16,216 bases of DNA, taken from NCBI GenBank assembly GCA_035543875.1, contig DATKIY010000049.1, positions 1-16,216 on the forward strand, read 5' to 3'. A model generated the notes under the pieces. It did no database searches. It saw only the letters and a list, made by a program, of their open reading frames with translations, and was not told the DNA's origin. Position 1 is the stretch's first letter, and each line of letters opens with the position of its first letter. This DNA comes from DATKIY01 sp035543875. GTDB taxonomy: Bacteria > Actinomycetota > Actinomycetes > JAHEKZ01. The translations under genes and the position numbers were made by a program. Positions 1 through 6,801 of the stretch are shown in pieces.

Positions 1-471
1 CTGGCTGTTGCCGCCAAGTTGGTAGCGTGTTACCCGGTTGACTGGAGTTTTACTGGTGCCGACGGCGCACTGGTCAAACTTGTTGAACGTCCAGAAGATG
101 TAGATGAACTTGTTGGACGAGAAGTTCGGGTCAACGGCTACGCCCATCATCCCGCGTTCATCATCGGAACAGATTTTGGCCGACAGGTCGAGCGCTGGTT
201 GGTTGAGCAGCGTTCCGTTGTCGACGACGCGGAGGCGGCCTGCGTCGGTCGTGATGAGCATGCGGCCGTTGGGGGTGAAGGCAACCGCAGTCGGGTTAGC
301 CACTGAGAAAAGCAGGTCGTCGGTAAAACCAGCAGGGAGCCCGCTTGCTGGCGTGATCGTTGCGTCGGGTACCAGCGCGCTTGCGGGCAGGTTCGAGGCG
401 AAAGCTGCGAGGAGACCGCCTGCGATAACGCACGCGATGGCACTTCGAGTTATCACTCGTCTACTACGCAC
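1..471 (-). CDS. Secreted PQQ-dependent sugar dehydrogenase-like protein (GSDH family), 3' end cut by window
   Basis: This gene is read from the reverse complement; 157 codons are visible and the frame is open to the window edge. A GTG start at 471 has GGGGAG 7 nt upstream (479-484); an in-frame GTG at 456 is the alternative. Residues 1-32 look like a Sec signal peptide: basic RSRR, a hydrophobic stretch around 11-25, and ASA as a likely cleavage site near residue 32. The mature part contains a beta-propeller blade (AFTPNGRMLITTDAGRLRVV, about 64-83), then ERGMMGVAVDPNF (105-117) and an FIYIFWTF strand. These closely resemble the ERGLLGIAFDPNF block of glucose/sorbosone dehydrogenases (GSDH, PQQ-dependent six-bladed propellers). 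The protein is probably exported. Most of the propeller, including the catalytic residues, is outside the window, so oxidoreductase activity is inferred from the family only. Confidence 0.8.
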   Translation of the reverse strand, partial: MRSRRVITRSAIACVIAGGLLAAFASNLPASALVPDATITPASGLPAGFTDDLLFSVANPTAVAFTPNGRMLITTDAGRLRVVDNGTLLNQPALDLSAKICSDDERGMMGVAVDPNFSSNKFIYIFWTFNKFDQCAVGTSKTPVNRVTRYQLGGNSQ

Positions 472-567
472 GTGAGAGCTCCCCGTTTTGGTCGAACGTG
501 GCTGTGAGTCTGGCACACTCAGGTCGCAGGTGGCCGAGCTTCGCGGTATTCGTGAAAGGCAGCAGAA

Positions 568-1077
568 GTGAATCAGTTCTTAACGGACGGACAGAAGGCG
601 CAGCGATTCCAGATGCGTGAAGACATGTTCTCGATTGGCGACGACTTCTGGATCGACAACGACTCGGGTCAGCACATCTTCAAGGTTGACAACAAGAAGC
701 TTCGGATGCGAGAGACGTTCATCTTGGAGGATATGTCCGGCAACGAGGTGGCAAAGATCCGCGAGAAGATGTTGAGCGTCCGCGACAAGATGACCATCGA
801 ACGTGACGGCCGCGATGCAGTGGTTCACAAGGCGTTGATTGGAATCCGCGACCGCTACAAGATTGAGGTCGATGGCGGCGACGATATGAAGGCTCACGGC
901 AACATCGCTAACCATGAGTACGAGATCGAACGAGATGGCGATCGGGTGGCCAACATCTCGAAGAAGTGGTTTCGGGTCCGCGAAACGTATGGCGTTGAGA
1001 TTGAGCCGGGACAGGACATCCCGCTGATTTTGGCAATCACGGTGTGCGTTGACGCGTTGGCCCGCGCGCACGACTAG
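568..1077 (+). CDS. LURP-one-related / tubby-like barrel protein
   Basis: The predicted protein has 169 aa and begins at a GTG (568) preceded by AAAGG at 555-559. It is made of repeated short beta strands of the type F-x-V-D-N-K-K-L-R-M-R-E-T-F and I-R-E-K-M-L-S-V-R-D-K-M-T-I, followed by I-G-I-R-D-R-Y-K-I-E-V and a hydrophobic C-terminal helix (about 152-165). This is the pattern of the LURP-one-related family (former DUF567), which shares the tubby/scramblase-like beta barrel around a central helix. I see no signal peptide, so it should be cytoplasmic. The biochemical role of bacterial members is not established and I assign none. Its stop codon overlaps that of the convergent methyltransferase gene. 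Confidence 0.8.
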   Translation: MNQFLTDGQKAQRFQMREDMFSIGDDFWIDNDSGQHIFKVDNKKLRMRETFILEDMSGNEVAKIREKMLSVRDKMTIERDGRDAVVHKALIGIRDRYKIEVDGGDDMKAHGNIANHEYEIERDGDRVANISKKWFRVRETYGVEIEPGQDIPLILAITVCVDALARAHD

Positions 1078-1871
1078 ACGCGGCAAATCACCTCGCCGTG
1101 GACGACCACGAACCATGAGCTATCGGCAGTAACCCAGGAGCGCCATGCCTCGGCCATCTCATCCAGCTGCTCCACGGAGGCAAGAGATGCGGCTACTGCC
1201 TGCTGGGCGAATGCGGATCGGGTTGTGCGGTCGGCCTGCATTCCGCCCCACCACTCGCGATCGGTGGGTGTAGCAAAACACCACACACTGGCCGATGGCG
1301 TGACCTCGCTGAAGCCTGCCTGTTCTGCCCAGCTCAGCAAGTACCGTCCAGCGTTGGGCTCACCGCCATTGCCACGAGCGAGCTTGTCGTATAGCCCCAG
1401 CCACCGGTCAAGCCCAGCTTGCTCGGGGTACCAGGTCATCGCGGCATAGTCGGCATCGCGTGCGGCGACGATGCCGCCCGGCTTAACCAGGCGCCTCATC
1501 TGTTGAAGCGCCTTGACCGGCTCGTCCAGATGCTGGAGAACCTGGTGTGCATGCGCGATGTCGAACGACTCCGCTGGCAGCTCGCTGGCGAAGATGTCGT
1601 CAACGGCGAACTCAAGGTTTGTCACTGCCGGTGGGACCGTCTCGCGTGCCCGCGCAATGACATCCGCTGAAGTGTCGATACCGAGCACGCTCCCCACCTG
1701 TCCGGTACGCGTTGCCAAGTCCCTTGAAATTGTCCCGGGACCACAGCCGACATCGAGGACGTGCATTCCTGGCTTTAGGTGTGGCAGCAGGTAGGCGGCT
1801 GAGTTCTCGGCCGTACGCCAACTGTGCGAGCGCAGAACACTTTCGTGGTGTCCGTGTGTGTAGGTCGCCAT
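1074..1871 (-). CDS. Class I SAM-dependent methyltransferase
   Basis: The predicted protein has 265 aa. I chose the ATG at 1871 because MATYTHGHHESVLRSHSWRT is the usual beginning of this type of enzyme and AGGA lies 8 nt upstream; the open frame extends to 2027 but would run into the divergent gene. Motif I is VLDVGCGPG at residues 38-46 (SAM binding), the acidic ribose-binding residue is D66 in GIDTS, motif II is around FDIAHAHQVLQHL (103-115), and LVKPGGIVAARD (128-139) is the post-III strand. This is a UbiE/COQ5-like small-molecule methyltransferase fold. The substrate cannot be told from sequence, and the C-terminal Trp-rich part (WWGGMQADR) is probably the substrate lid. The neighbours give no clear pathway. 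Confidence 0.88.
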   Translation of the reverse strand: MATYTHGHHESVLRSHSWRTAENSAAYLLPHLKPGMHVLDVGCGPGTISRDLATRTGQVGSVLGIDTSADVIARARETVPPAVTNLEFAVDDIFASELPAESFDIAHAHQVLQHLDEPVKALQQMRRLVKPGGIVAARDADYAAMTWYPEQAGLDRWLGLYDKLARGNGGEPNAGRYLLSWAEQAGFSEVTPSASVWCFATPTDREWWGGMQADRTTRSAFAQQAVAASLASVEQLDEMAEAWRSWVTADSSWFVVVHGEVICRV

Positions 1872-1961
1872 ATCGCCAATCCTGCCGCAGCAGAAATTGC
1901 GCCGCGTACGCCCCTGGCGAAAGTGGTTTCGCTTTTCGGTTTGACCGGTCAGTGTGAGGAC

Positions 1962-2957
1962 ATGCGCTTGCTGGTTCTCGGCGGTACGCACCATGTGGGA
2001 CGAGCGGTGGTCGAGGTCGCGCTGCAACGCGGCGACGACGTGACCACACTCAACCGTGGACTCACCGGCGTCCGGTCAGCCGGGGCTCGTGAACTCCGAG
2101 CTGATCGAACAGAACCAGGACAGCTGGCCGCAGCCCTCGGCGACCAAACGTGGGACGCCGTCATCGATACCTGGTCGCTCGCTCCGCGAGTGGTCAAGGA
2201 GTCTGCTGAACTGTTGCGGGATCGAGTCGGCCACTACGGGTACGTCTCGAGTCGATCCGTGTATGGCTGGCCCATTCCAGCTGGCCTCGATGAGTCGTGC
2301 CCAACGGTCGACGCGCGCTCCGATGATGAATCGTCAGACGACTATGCGACGGCCAAGCGCGGGAGCGAGCTCGCGGTTATTGAAGCCTTCGACAACCGCG
2401 CCCTGATCGCTCGAGCTGGATTGATCCTTGGCCCCTACGAGGATTCCGGACGGCTGGTCTGGTGGCTTCGTCGGGTTGAACGAGCGGGAGACGTGCTCGC
2501 GCCGGGTCCCAAGTCGCGGCCGCTTCAACTCATCGATGCGCGCGACCTTGCGCAGTGGATGTTGGCGGGGGCTGACAGACACCTCGCAGGCGTCTTCAAC
2601 GCGGTCAGCCAACCTGGTCACACGACAATGGGTGAGCTACTGGAGTCGTGCATCGACGTTGTTGCCAGTAACGCCCGACTGGTCTGGGTTGAGCCGGCTG
2701 TCATTGAACAAGCTGGCATCGAGCCGTGGACCGAGCTTCCCATCTGGCTGCCACCGACTGGGGAGGCAGTTGGCCTGCACGACGGCGATGTGTCGGCCGC
2801 CTTCGCACAGGGCCTTTTCTGTCGCCGGATTGCCGACACTGTCGCCAGTACCTGGGAATGGCTACAGCTCGAAGGTGACCCGGAAAGTGACGGCTCGGAC
2901 CCCGATCCAGGACTCGACGCTGTTCGTGAAGCTGAGGTTCTGGCTGGGTTGTCGTGA
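1962..2957 (+). CDS. NAD-dependent epimerase/dehydratase (extended SDR)
   Basis: The predicted protein has 331 aa. Residues 1-13 (MRLLVLGGTHHVG) form the Rossmann beta-1/glycine motif. R32 follows the second strand (TLNRG, residues 29-33), where an NADP phosphate could bind. The active site is Y128-x3-K132 in SDDYATAK, with S97/S99 (YVSSRSVYG) as candidate catalytic serine. The C-terminal half carries the substrate-binding part (ARAGLILGPYEDSGRL, then LQLIDARDLAQWML). This is an atypical/extended short-chain dehydrogenase of the kind often annotated NAD-dependent epimerase in actinobacteria; the substrate is unknown. The frame is open upstream to 1824, but the ATG at 1962 fits the family start. 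A GAGGA sits only 1 nt before it, an unusually short spacing. The gene is divergent from the methyltransferase with 90 bp between starts. Confidence 0.85.
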   Translation: MRLLVLGGTHHVGRAVVEVALQRGDDVTTLNRGLTGVRSAGARELRADRTEPGQLAAALGDQTWDAVIDTWSLAPRVVKESAELLRDRVGHYGYVSSRSVYGWPIPAGLDESCPTVDARSDDESSDDYATAKRGSELAVIEAFDNRALIARAGLILGPYEDSGRLVWWLRRVERAGDVLAPGPKSRPLQLIDARDLAQWMLAGADRHLAGVFNAVSQPGHTTMGELLESCIDVVASNARLVWVEPAVIEQAGIEPWTELPIWLPPTGEAVGLHDGDVSAAFAQGLFCRRIADTVASTWEWLQLEGDPESDGSDPDPGLDAVREAEVLAGLS

Positions 2958-2967
2958 TCTAGCTGCG

Positions 2968-3990
2968 CTAGCTAACAAGCCATTCGTCGATTGCTTGCGA
3001 TACCTGCAGCTTGCGGTTGTCGTCGGCCAACGATGCGGAGACGGACGAGCGAGCCAGCGCAGCGAGCTCATCGTCGCTAAAAGCGTGTGCGTCGCGAGCG
3101 ATCTGGTACTGGTCAGCAAGGCGCGACCCGAACAACAGTGGGTCGTCGGCCGACAACGCCACCCGGATCCCGGCGTCGACGAGGCGGCGAAGTGGAACAT
3201 CCTCCGGCTTGTCGAAAACTCCTAGTGCAACATTCGACGCTGGGCACACCTCTAGGGCGACACCCTGTTCAGCGATGCGCGCCAACAGCTCTGGGCTCTC
3301 GACACTTCGTACGCCGTGTCCGATGCGCACCGCCGCAAGGGCATCCAAACAGCCGCGGACACTGTCGGGACCGCTCAGCTCACCGCCATGGGGGACCGCC
3401 GCCAGTCCGGCCTCTCGGGCAATGCGGAAAGCATCGGCAAATGCTTCGGCGCGTCCACGTCTTTCATCGTTGGCTAGTCCAAAACCGATCACGCCATCGT
3501 TGACATAACGAACTGCGAGTCGGGCGAGCGTGCGTGCGTCGAGTGGGTGTCGGGTTCGGTTAGCGCCGACGATGACTCCGATCGGCATGCCAGTGGCAGC
3601 TGTGGCCGCGCGCACTGCGTCCAACATCAGTTCAAAAGTTGCGGTTAAACCGTCAAACCGTGACGCGTAGCCAGATGGATCGACCTGGATCTCCAACCAT
3701 CGTGAACCGTCGGCAAGTTCGTCCTCGGCGACCTCGCGGACCAGCCGGTAGATGTCGTCGGGACGTTGAAGGACGGACCGAGCTGTGTCGTAGAGGCGCT
3801 GGAAACGAAACCAGCCGCGCTCGTCAGTGGCACTTAGCTCTGGCGGTTGGTCTGATGTGAGTGCATCGGGGAGGCGCACGCCGTTCTGTTCGGCAAGTTC
3901 GATCAGCGTCGCGTGACGCATCGCGCCAGTGAAATGCAGGTGAAGGTGTGCTTTCGGCAGGGTGCGAACGTCCCTGCCAGTGGCTGTCAT
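2968..3990 (-). CDS. add: Adenosine deaminase family protein
   Basis: The predicted protein has 340 aa, the usual length for this family. It is a metal-dependent amidohydrolase that converts adenosine (or deoxyadenosine) to inosine and ammonia in purine salvage. Visible active-site elements are HLHLHFTGA (zinc ligands H17 and H19), the zinc histidine and catalytic glutamate in HGGE (H201, E204), RIGHG (H225) and SADDP (D282, D283). The first motif has FTGAMR where classical enzymes have LDGS, a form I associate with actinobacterial members. Other ADA-family specificities, such as aminodeoxyfutalosine or adenine, cannot be excluded by eye. The gene lies 77 bp downstream of the aminotransferase on the same strand, so co-transcription is likely. 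It ends 10 bp from the convergent epimerase gene. Confidence 0.9.
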   Translation of the reverse strand: MTATGRDVRTLPKAHLHLHFTGAMRHATLIELAEQNGVRLPDALTSDQPPELSATDERGWFRFQRLYDTARSVLQRPDDIYRLVREVAEDELADGSRWLEIQVDPSGYASRFDGLTATFELMLDAVRAATAATGMPIGVIVGANRTRHPLDARTLARLAVRYVNDGVIGFGLANDERRGRAEAFADAFRIAREAGLAAVPHGGELSGPDSVRGCLDALAAVRIGHGVRSVESPELLARIAEQGVALEVCPASNVALGVFDKPEDVPLRRLVDAGIRVALSADDPLLFGSRLADQYQIARDAHAFSDDELAALARSSVSASLADDNRKLQVSQAIDEWLVS

Positions 3991-4067
3991 GCCACTAGCC
4001 TGCCAGCCTGCATGCGCTTCGGGTACTGGATCCGCGGGTGATGCGTCGGTTGGTCACTTCTGTGTCG

Positions 4068-5294
4068 TCACTCGGCCTCAGCCAGCAGCTTGGCCATCCG
4101 TGCGACACCTTCCGCCAAGTCGTCATCGCCCAACGCGTACGACATGCGCAAGTAGCCGGGGGTTCCAAATGCCTCCCCAGGCACGACCGCGACCTCAGCC
4201 TCATCGAGGACCACATTGGCCAGGGTGCTGGATGAGTCGATCACTGTGCCTCGGACAGTCTTGCCGAGCAGACCTTTTACTGAGGGATACGCGTAGAAGG
4301 CTCCCTCAGGTTCGGGACAGGTGATTCCTGGAATCTCGCCGAGGAGCTTGACGATGGCAAGTCGGCGTCGATCGAACGCCGCTCGCATCTCTGCTGCGGC
4401 ATCGAGCGAACCGGATACGGCGGTGAGCGCAGCGATCTGTGCGATGTTGTTGACGTTGGACGTCGCGTGCGACTGCAGGTTAGCGGCGCCCTTGATGACG
4501 TCGGTAGGCCCGATCATCCAGCCCACGCGCCATCCGGTCATGGCGTAGGTCTTGGCCACGCCGTTCACGACGACGCACCGCTCGGCGGCCTCCGGTACGA
4601 GCGTAGGTAGCGACGAGAAGGTGGCATCGCCGTAGACCAGGTGCTCGTAGATTTCGTCGGTCATCACCCACAATCCGTGTTCGGCGGCCCACTGTCCGAT
4701 CGCGGCCACCTGGTCTGCCGGGTACACGGCGCCCGTCGGGTTCGACGGCGAGACGAAGATCACCATTTTGGTGCGCGGTGTTCGGGCGGCTTCCAGCTGT
4801 TCGACGGTGGCTCGATAACCGCTGGTCTCATCGGTCATGACCGGCACGGGCACTCCGCCGAAGACTGCGACGGCTTCGGGATAGGTCACCCAGTAGGGCG
4901 CCTGGATGATCACTTCGTCGCCAGGGTTGATCAGGGTCGCGATCGTGTTGAAGATCGCTTGCTTTCCACCGTTGGTCACGAGCACCTGGCTGGCCGTCAC
5001 GGCGAGCCCAGAGTCGCGCAGGGTCTTGGCGGCGATGGCCTCGCGGAGGGCCGGAAGCCCAGCGGCTGGCGTGTAGCGGTGCCACTTTGGGTCGTGAGTG
5101 GCAGCAGCAGCTGCCTCGACGATGTAGTCGGGCGTCGGAAAGTCCGGCTCTCCGGCCCCGAACCCAATGACGGGGCGGCCAGCGGCCTTGAGCGCTTTGG
5201 CCTTGGCGTCGACGGCCAGGGTGGCCGACTCGGCGATCCCGGCCACCCGGTCGGACAGGCGTTGGGCGCTAGAGCTTCCTGTCATGTTGTTCAT
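4068..5294 (-). CDS. aspC: Pyridoxal-phosphate aspartate aminotransferase (class I)
   Basis: The predicted protein has 408 aa. It transfers the amino group between aspartate and 2-oxoglutarate, using PLP in the cytoplasm. The ATG at 5294 has AGGATG upstream; the open frame runs to 5399 but overlaps the next gene and lacks family similarity there. Fold-type I landmarks are FGAGEPDFPTP (45-55), the phosphate-cup region TNGGKQAIF (107-115), SPSNPTG with N185, TDEIYEHL with D213, the Schiff-base lysine K248 in NGVAKTYAMTGWR, and the carboxylate-binding arginine R383 in GYLRMSYA. The family (subgroup I-gamma, Bacillus/Thermus type) often also accepts prephenate or other acidic substrates, so exact specificity is inferred. 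Its place beside tRNA-Trp/secE and adenosine deaminase is a conserved actinobacterial arrangement as I recall it. Confidence 0.92.
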   Translation of the reverse strand: MNNMTGSSSAQRLSDRVAGIAESATLAVDAKAKALKAAGRPVIGFGAGEPDFPTPDYIVEAAAAATHDPKWHRYTPAAGLPALREAIAAKTLRDSGLAVTASQVLVTNGGKQAIFNTIATLINPGDEVIIQAPYWVTYPEAVAVFGGVPVPVMTDETSGYRATVEQLEAARTPRTKMVIFVSPSNPTGAVYPADQVAAIGQWAAEHGLWVMTDEIYEHLVYGDATFSSLPTLVPEAAERCVVVNGVAKTYAMTGWRVGWMIGPTDVIKGAANLQSHATSNVNNIAQIAALTAVSGSLDAAAEMRAAFDRRRLAIVKLLGEIPGITCPEPEGAFYAYPSVKGLLGKTVRGTVIDSSSTLANVVLDEAEVAVVPGEAFGTPGYLRMSYALGDDDLAEGVARMAKLLAEAE

Positions 5295-5367
5295 GGCTTC
5301 ATCCTCGCATCGAGCCTCAGCGCGCTGCCATGGGGTTTTGTGGTTCCCAGTATCCAGGGAAAGCGGG

Positions 5368-6030
5368 CTAGACGGAGAAGCTGATCGGGAACGTGGCAAT
5401 CCAAATAGCTGCTAGCGCAAACACTGCGATTCCAGTGCTGAGGATGGCCAATCGCAGTCCCGGCCGCGGCAGCCTGGTGCTGATGCCAGCGAAGAAGAGA
5501 GCGACCGCGAACAACACGACCCCCAGCACGTAGTTGGTTGCTCGCTGGACGTAGACCCTTGCGGTCTCGCTTTCTGCGTTCGCCGTTGCGTCTAGCTGCT
5601 CAGCCTGCTGGCCTGCCGCCAAGACGTACTCGGGCATGGCAAAGGGGGATTCTGGTGCGGAGGGATTATGGAACGGGTCAGTCTGGCGCCATGCGCGAAA
5701 GGCGGGGACGAACTCGTCTCTGAACCGCTGCTGGTAGAAGCTTGCGAGTGTGTTGTCTTTGCCCAGATAGGCATCAACCCACTGAGTAAAAACCGCAATA
5801 TCAACCTCTGTCTGCGCACTAGCCAGATTTGAAGCCTTGGTGGACTCGACTCGCGACGCATTTGCAGCGCTGAACATTTTCGCCTGCTCACCTGTCCATC
5901 TGCTGGCCTGGTAGCTACTCCAAGCTGTCGCGACAGCTGCCAGTGCTAGCAGGATCGCCGCCACCGTGTCGACCCAAGGTGCGGATCGCGCTTGGCCCTC
6001 GGCTGAGGACCTCAGTGCTGGGGAGCTCAC
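5368..6030 (-). CDS. Three-helix membrane protein of unknown function
   Basis: The predicted protein has 220 aa from a GTG at 6030. Transmembrane segments are predicted at about 19-37 (WVDTVAAILLALAAVATAW), 167-184 (YVLGVVLFAVALFFAG) and 192-214. Between the first and second helix lies a soluble region of about 125 residues starting SSYQASRWTGEQAKMFSAA, rich in Ala, Gln, Trp and charged residues and probably helical. The WSSYQA-x-RW-x-GEQA motif is common in uncharacterised bacterial membrane proteins similar to the DUF4337 group; I do not recognise a function. The start overlaps the stop of the 36-codon ORF upstream as GTGA, which points to coupled translation and supports this start over the open frame reaching 6192. 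aspC follows after 73 bp on the same strand. Confidence 0.72.
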   Translation of the reverse strand: MSSPALRSSAEGQARSAPWVDTVAAILLALAAVATAWSSYQASRWTGEQAKMFSAANASRVESTKASNLASAQTEVDIAVFTQWVDAYLGKDNTLASFYQQRFRDEFVPAFRAWRQTDPFHNPSAPESPFAMPEYVLAAGQQAEQLDATANAESETARVYVQRATNYVLGVVLFAVALFFAGISTRLPRPGLRLAILSTGIAVFALAAIWIATFPISFSV

Positions 6031-6137
6031 TTCTGTTTGCCTGCCCCGTCGCAGGGTGGAAGTTCGTCGATGTGGACGGTGGCGCCGGCTTCGGCGGTCA
6101 CCCCGAGCGTGATCAGCACTGACCCGATATGACTCAT
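6027..6137 (-). CDS. Small 36-aa ORF coupled to the membrane protein gene
   Basis: On the reverse strand an ATG at 6137 opens a 36-residue frame that begins MSHIGSVLITLGVTAEAG, continues with ATVHIDELPPCDGAGKQK and ends in TGA at 6029-6027. Two things suggest it is translated: a strong GGGAGG Shine-Dalgarno 4 nt before the ATG, and a stop that overlaps the next gene's GTG as GTGA. The peptide has an alternating hydrophobic pattern (VLITLGVTAEAGATVHI) suggesting two beta strands, one cysteine (C29) and a basic tail. It has no clear transmembrane helix. I do not recognise it. It could be a true small protein, a leader peptide that controls the downstream gene, or a remnant of a longer gene. Confidence 0.55.
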   Translation of the reverse strand: MSHIGSVLITLGVTAEAGATVHIDELPPCDGAGKQK

Positions 6138-6228
6138 CTCGCCTCCCAGGGGCAGTGCCGAACCCTAGCGCGCAGCCGTGTCGCAGGCGCATCCAAAATG
6201 ATCATCCCCAAGTTGGGCTCAACGCTGG

Positions 6229-6258
6229 TTCGACTGGATCTACGTCACCGCGTACACT
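6229..6258 (+). promoter_or_regulatory. Probable housekeeping-sigma promoter for tRNA-Trp/secE
   Basis: TTCGAC at 6229-6234 and TACACT at 6253-6258 are separated by 18 nt. This resembles the primary-sigma consensus of actinobacteria (TTGACN - 17/18 - TANNNT). Transcription would start near 6265, about 100 nt before the tRNA. The context around the -10 (ACCGCG TACACT CG) is close to that of the rplJ promoter (ACCCGCG TACGCT CC), which supports both. Confidence 0.6.
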
Positions 6259-6361
6259 CGCTGGCCGGTGGCGTCCGCGCCATGGTTTTGGCATGCCCAC
6301 GGCCTCGATCCAGCGTGATCGCGTCAGGGTTGGTCAGTCCCTGGTGCCGGTTGTCGCTTGG

Positions 6362-6434
6362 AGGGCAGTAGCTCAATTGGCAGAGTCCCGGTCTCCAAAA
6401 CCGGTGGTTGGGGGTTCGAGTCCCTCCTGCCCTG
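6362..6434 (+). tRNA. trnW: tRNA-Trp (anticodon CCA)
   Basis: The 73-nt cloverleaf folds completely. The acceptor stem is AGGGCAG (6362-6368) paired with CTGCCCT (6427-6433), with discriminator G. The D arm is GCTC...GAGT, the anticodon stem is CCGGT/ACCGG around the loop CTCCAAA (anticodon CCA, reading UGG), and the T arm is GGGGG-TTCGAGT-CCCTC. The 3' CCA end is not encoded. It stands directly upstream of secE on the same strand, as in many actinobacteria, and probably shares a primary transcript with it. Confidence 0.97.
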
Positions 6435-6438
6435 CGCG

Positions 6439-6488
6439 TGACGGCACCACCGCCGTCAGGTTCCCACAGGGTCCGTCTCGTGCGGACC
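6439..6488 (+). other. Two tandem RNA hairpins between tRNA-Trp and secE
   Basis: Hairpin 1 is TGACGGC (6439-6445) paired with GCCGTCA (6452-6458), loop ACCACC. Hairpin 2 is GGTCCG (6470-6475) paired with CGGACC (6483-6488), 7-nt loop. Both stems are perfect and neither is followed by a T tract, so they are not typical intrinsic terminators. They could mark processing between the tRNA 3' trailer and the secE mRNA, or act as a weak attenuator. Confidence 0.45.
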
Positions 6489-6510
6489 ACGATCGAAATG
6501 GGTGAGGCTG

Positions 6511-6762
6511 GTGACGGACACACGCGGGTCGACCGCGACGCCCGAGCGCGGCCGTTCACAGCAGGATAAGAAGGGTCTATTCGCACGCATTGCGTTGTTC
6601 TTTCGGCAGGTGGTCGCCGAGATACGCAAGGTTGTTTGGCCCACTCGTACCGAGCTCATTACGTACACGACCGTCGTGCTGGTGTTCGTCGTGAGTTTCG
6701 CCGCCCTCGTCTTGGTCTTCGACATTGGCGTGTCCAAGGCCGTCAAATGGGTTTTCGGCTAA
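6511..6762 (+). CDS. secE: Preprotein translocase subunit SecE
   Basis: The predicted protein has 83 aa. SecE is the essential small subunit that clamps SecY in the SecYEG protein-conducting channel of the cytoplasmic membrane. The single-helix bacterial form is seen: a hydrophilic, charged N-terminus, the amphipathic segment FFRQVVAEIRKVVWPTR (30-46) with the diagnostic WPTR motif, and a transmembrane helix at about 50-70. I prefer the GTG at 6511, with GTGAGG just 3 nt upstream, because it gives the common start V-T-D; the GTG at 6502, adding three residues, has no visible ribosome site. nusG follows 39 nt later, the usual secE-nusG pair. Confidence 0.95.
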   Translation: MTDTRGSTATPERGRSQQDKKGLFARIALFFRQVVAEIRKVVWPTRTELITYTTVVLVFVVSFAALVLVFDIGVSKAVKWVFG

Positions 6763-6801
6763 CACCGAGTACCCGCCCTAGTTCCCCAGGAGTCCTGCAC
6801 C

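Noticed and set aside
2959..2971. Small inverted repeat CTAGC-TGC-GCTAG between the epimerase and adenosine deaminase genes as a terminator
   Set aside because: A stem of only 5 bp with a 3-nt loop and no T tract is too weak, and part of it lies in the adenosine deaminase stop codon.
4641..5384. Long plus-strand open frame (247 codons) opposite the aminotransferase gene
   Set aside because: It is antisense to aspC, whose family motifs are all intact. The translation is rich in Gly, Arg and Asp in the pattern of a high-GC shadow frame, and no ribosome site or family was seen.
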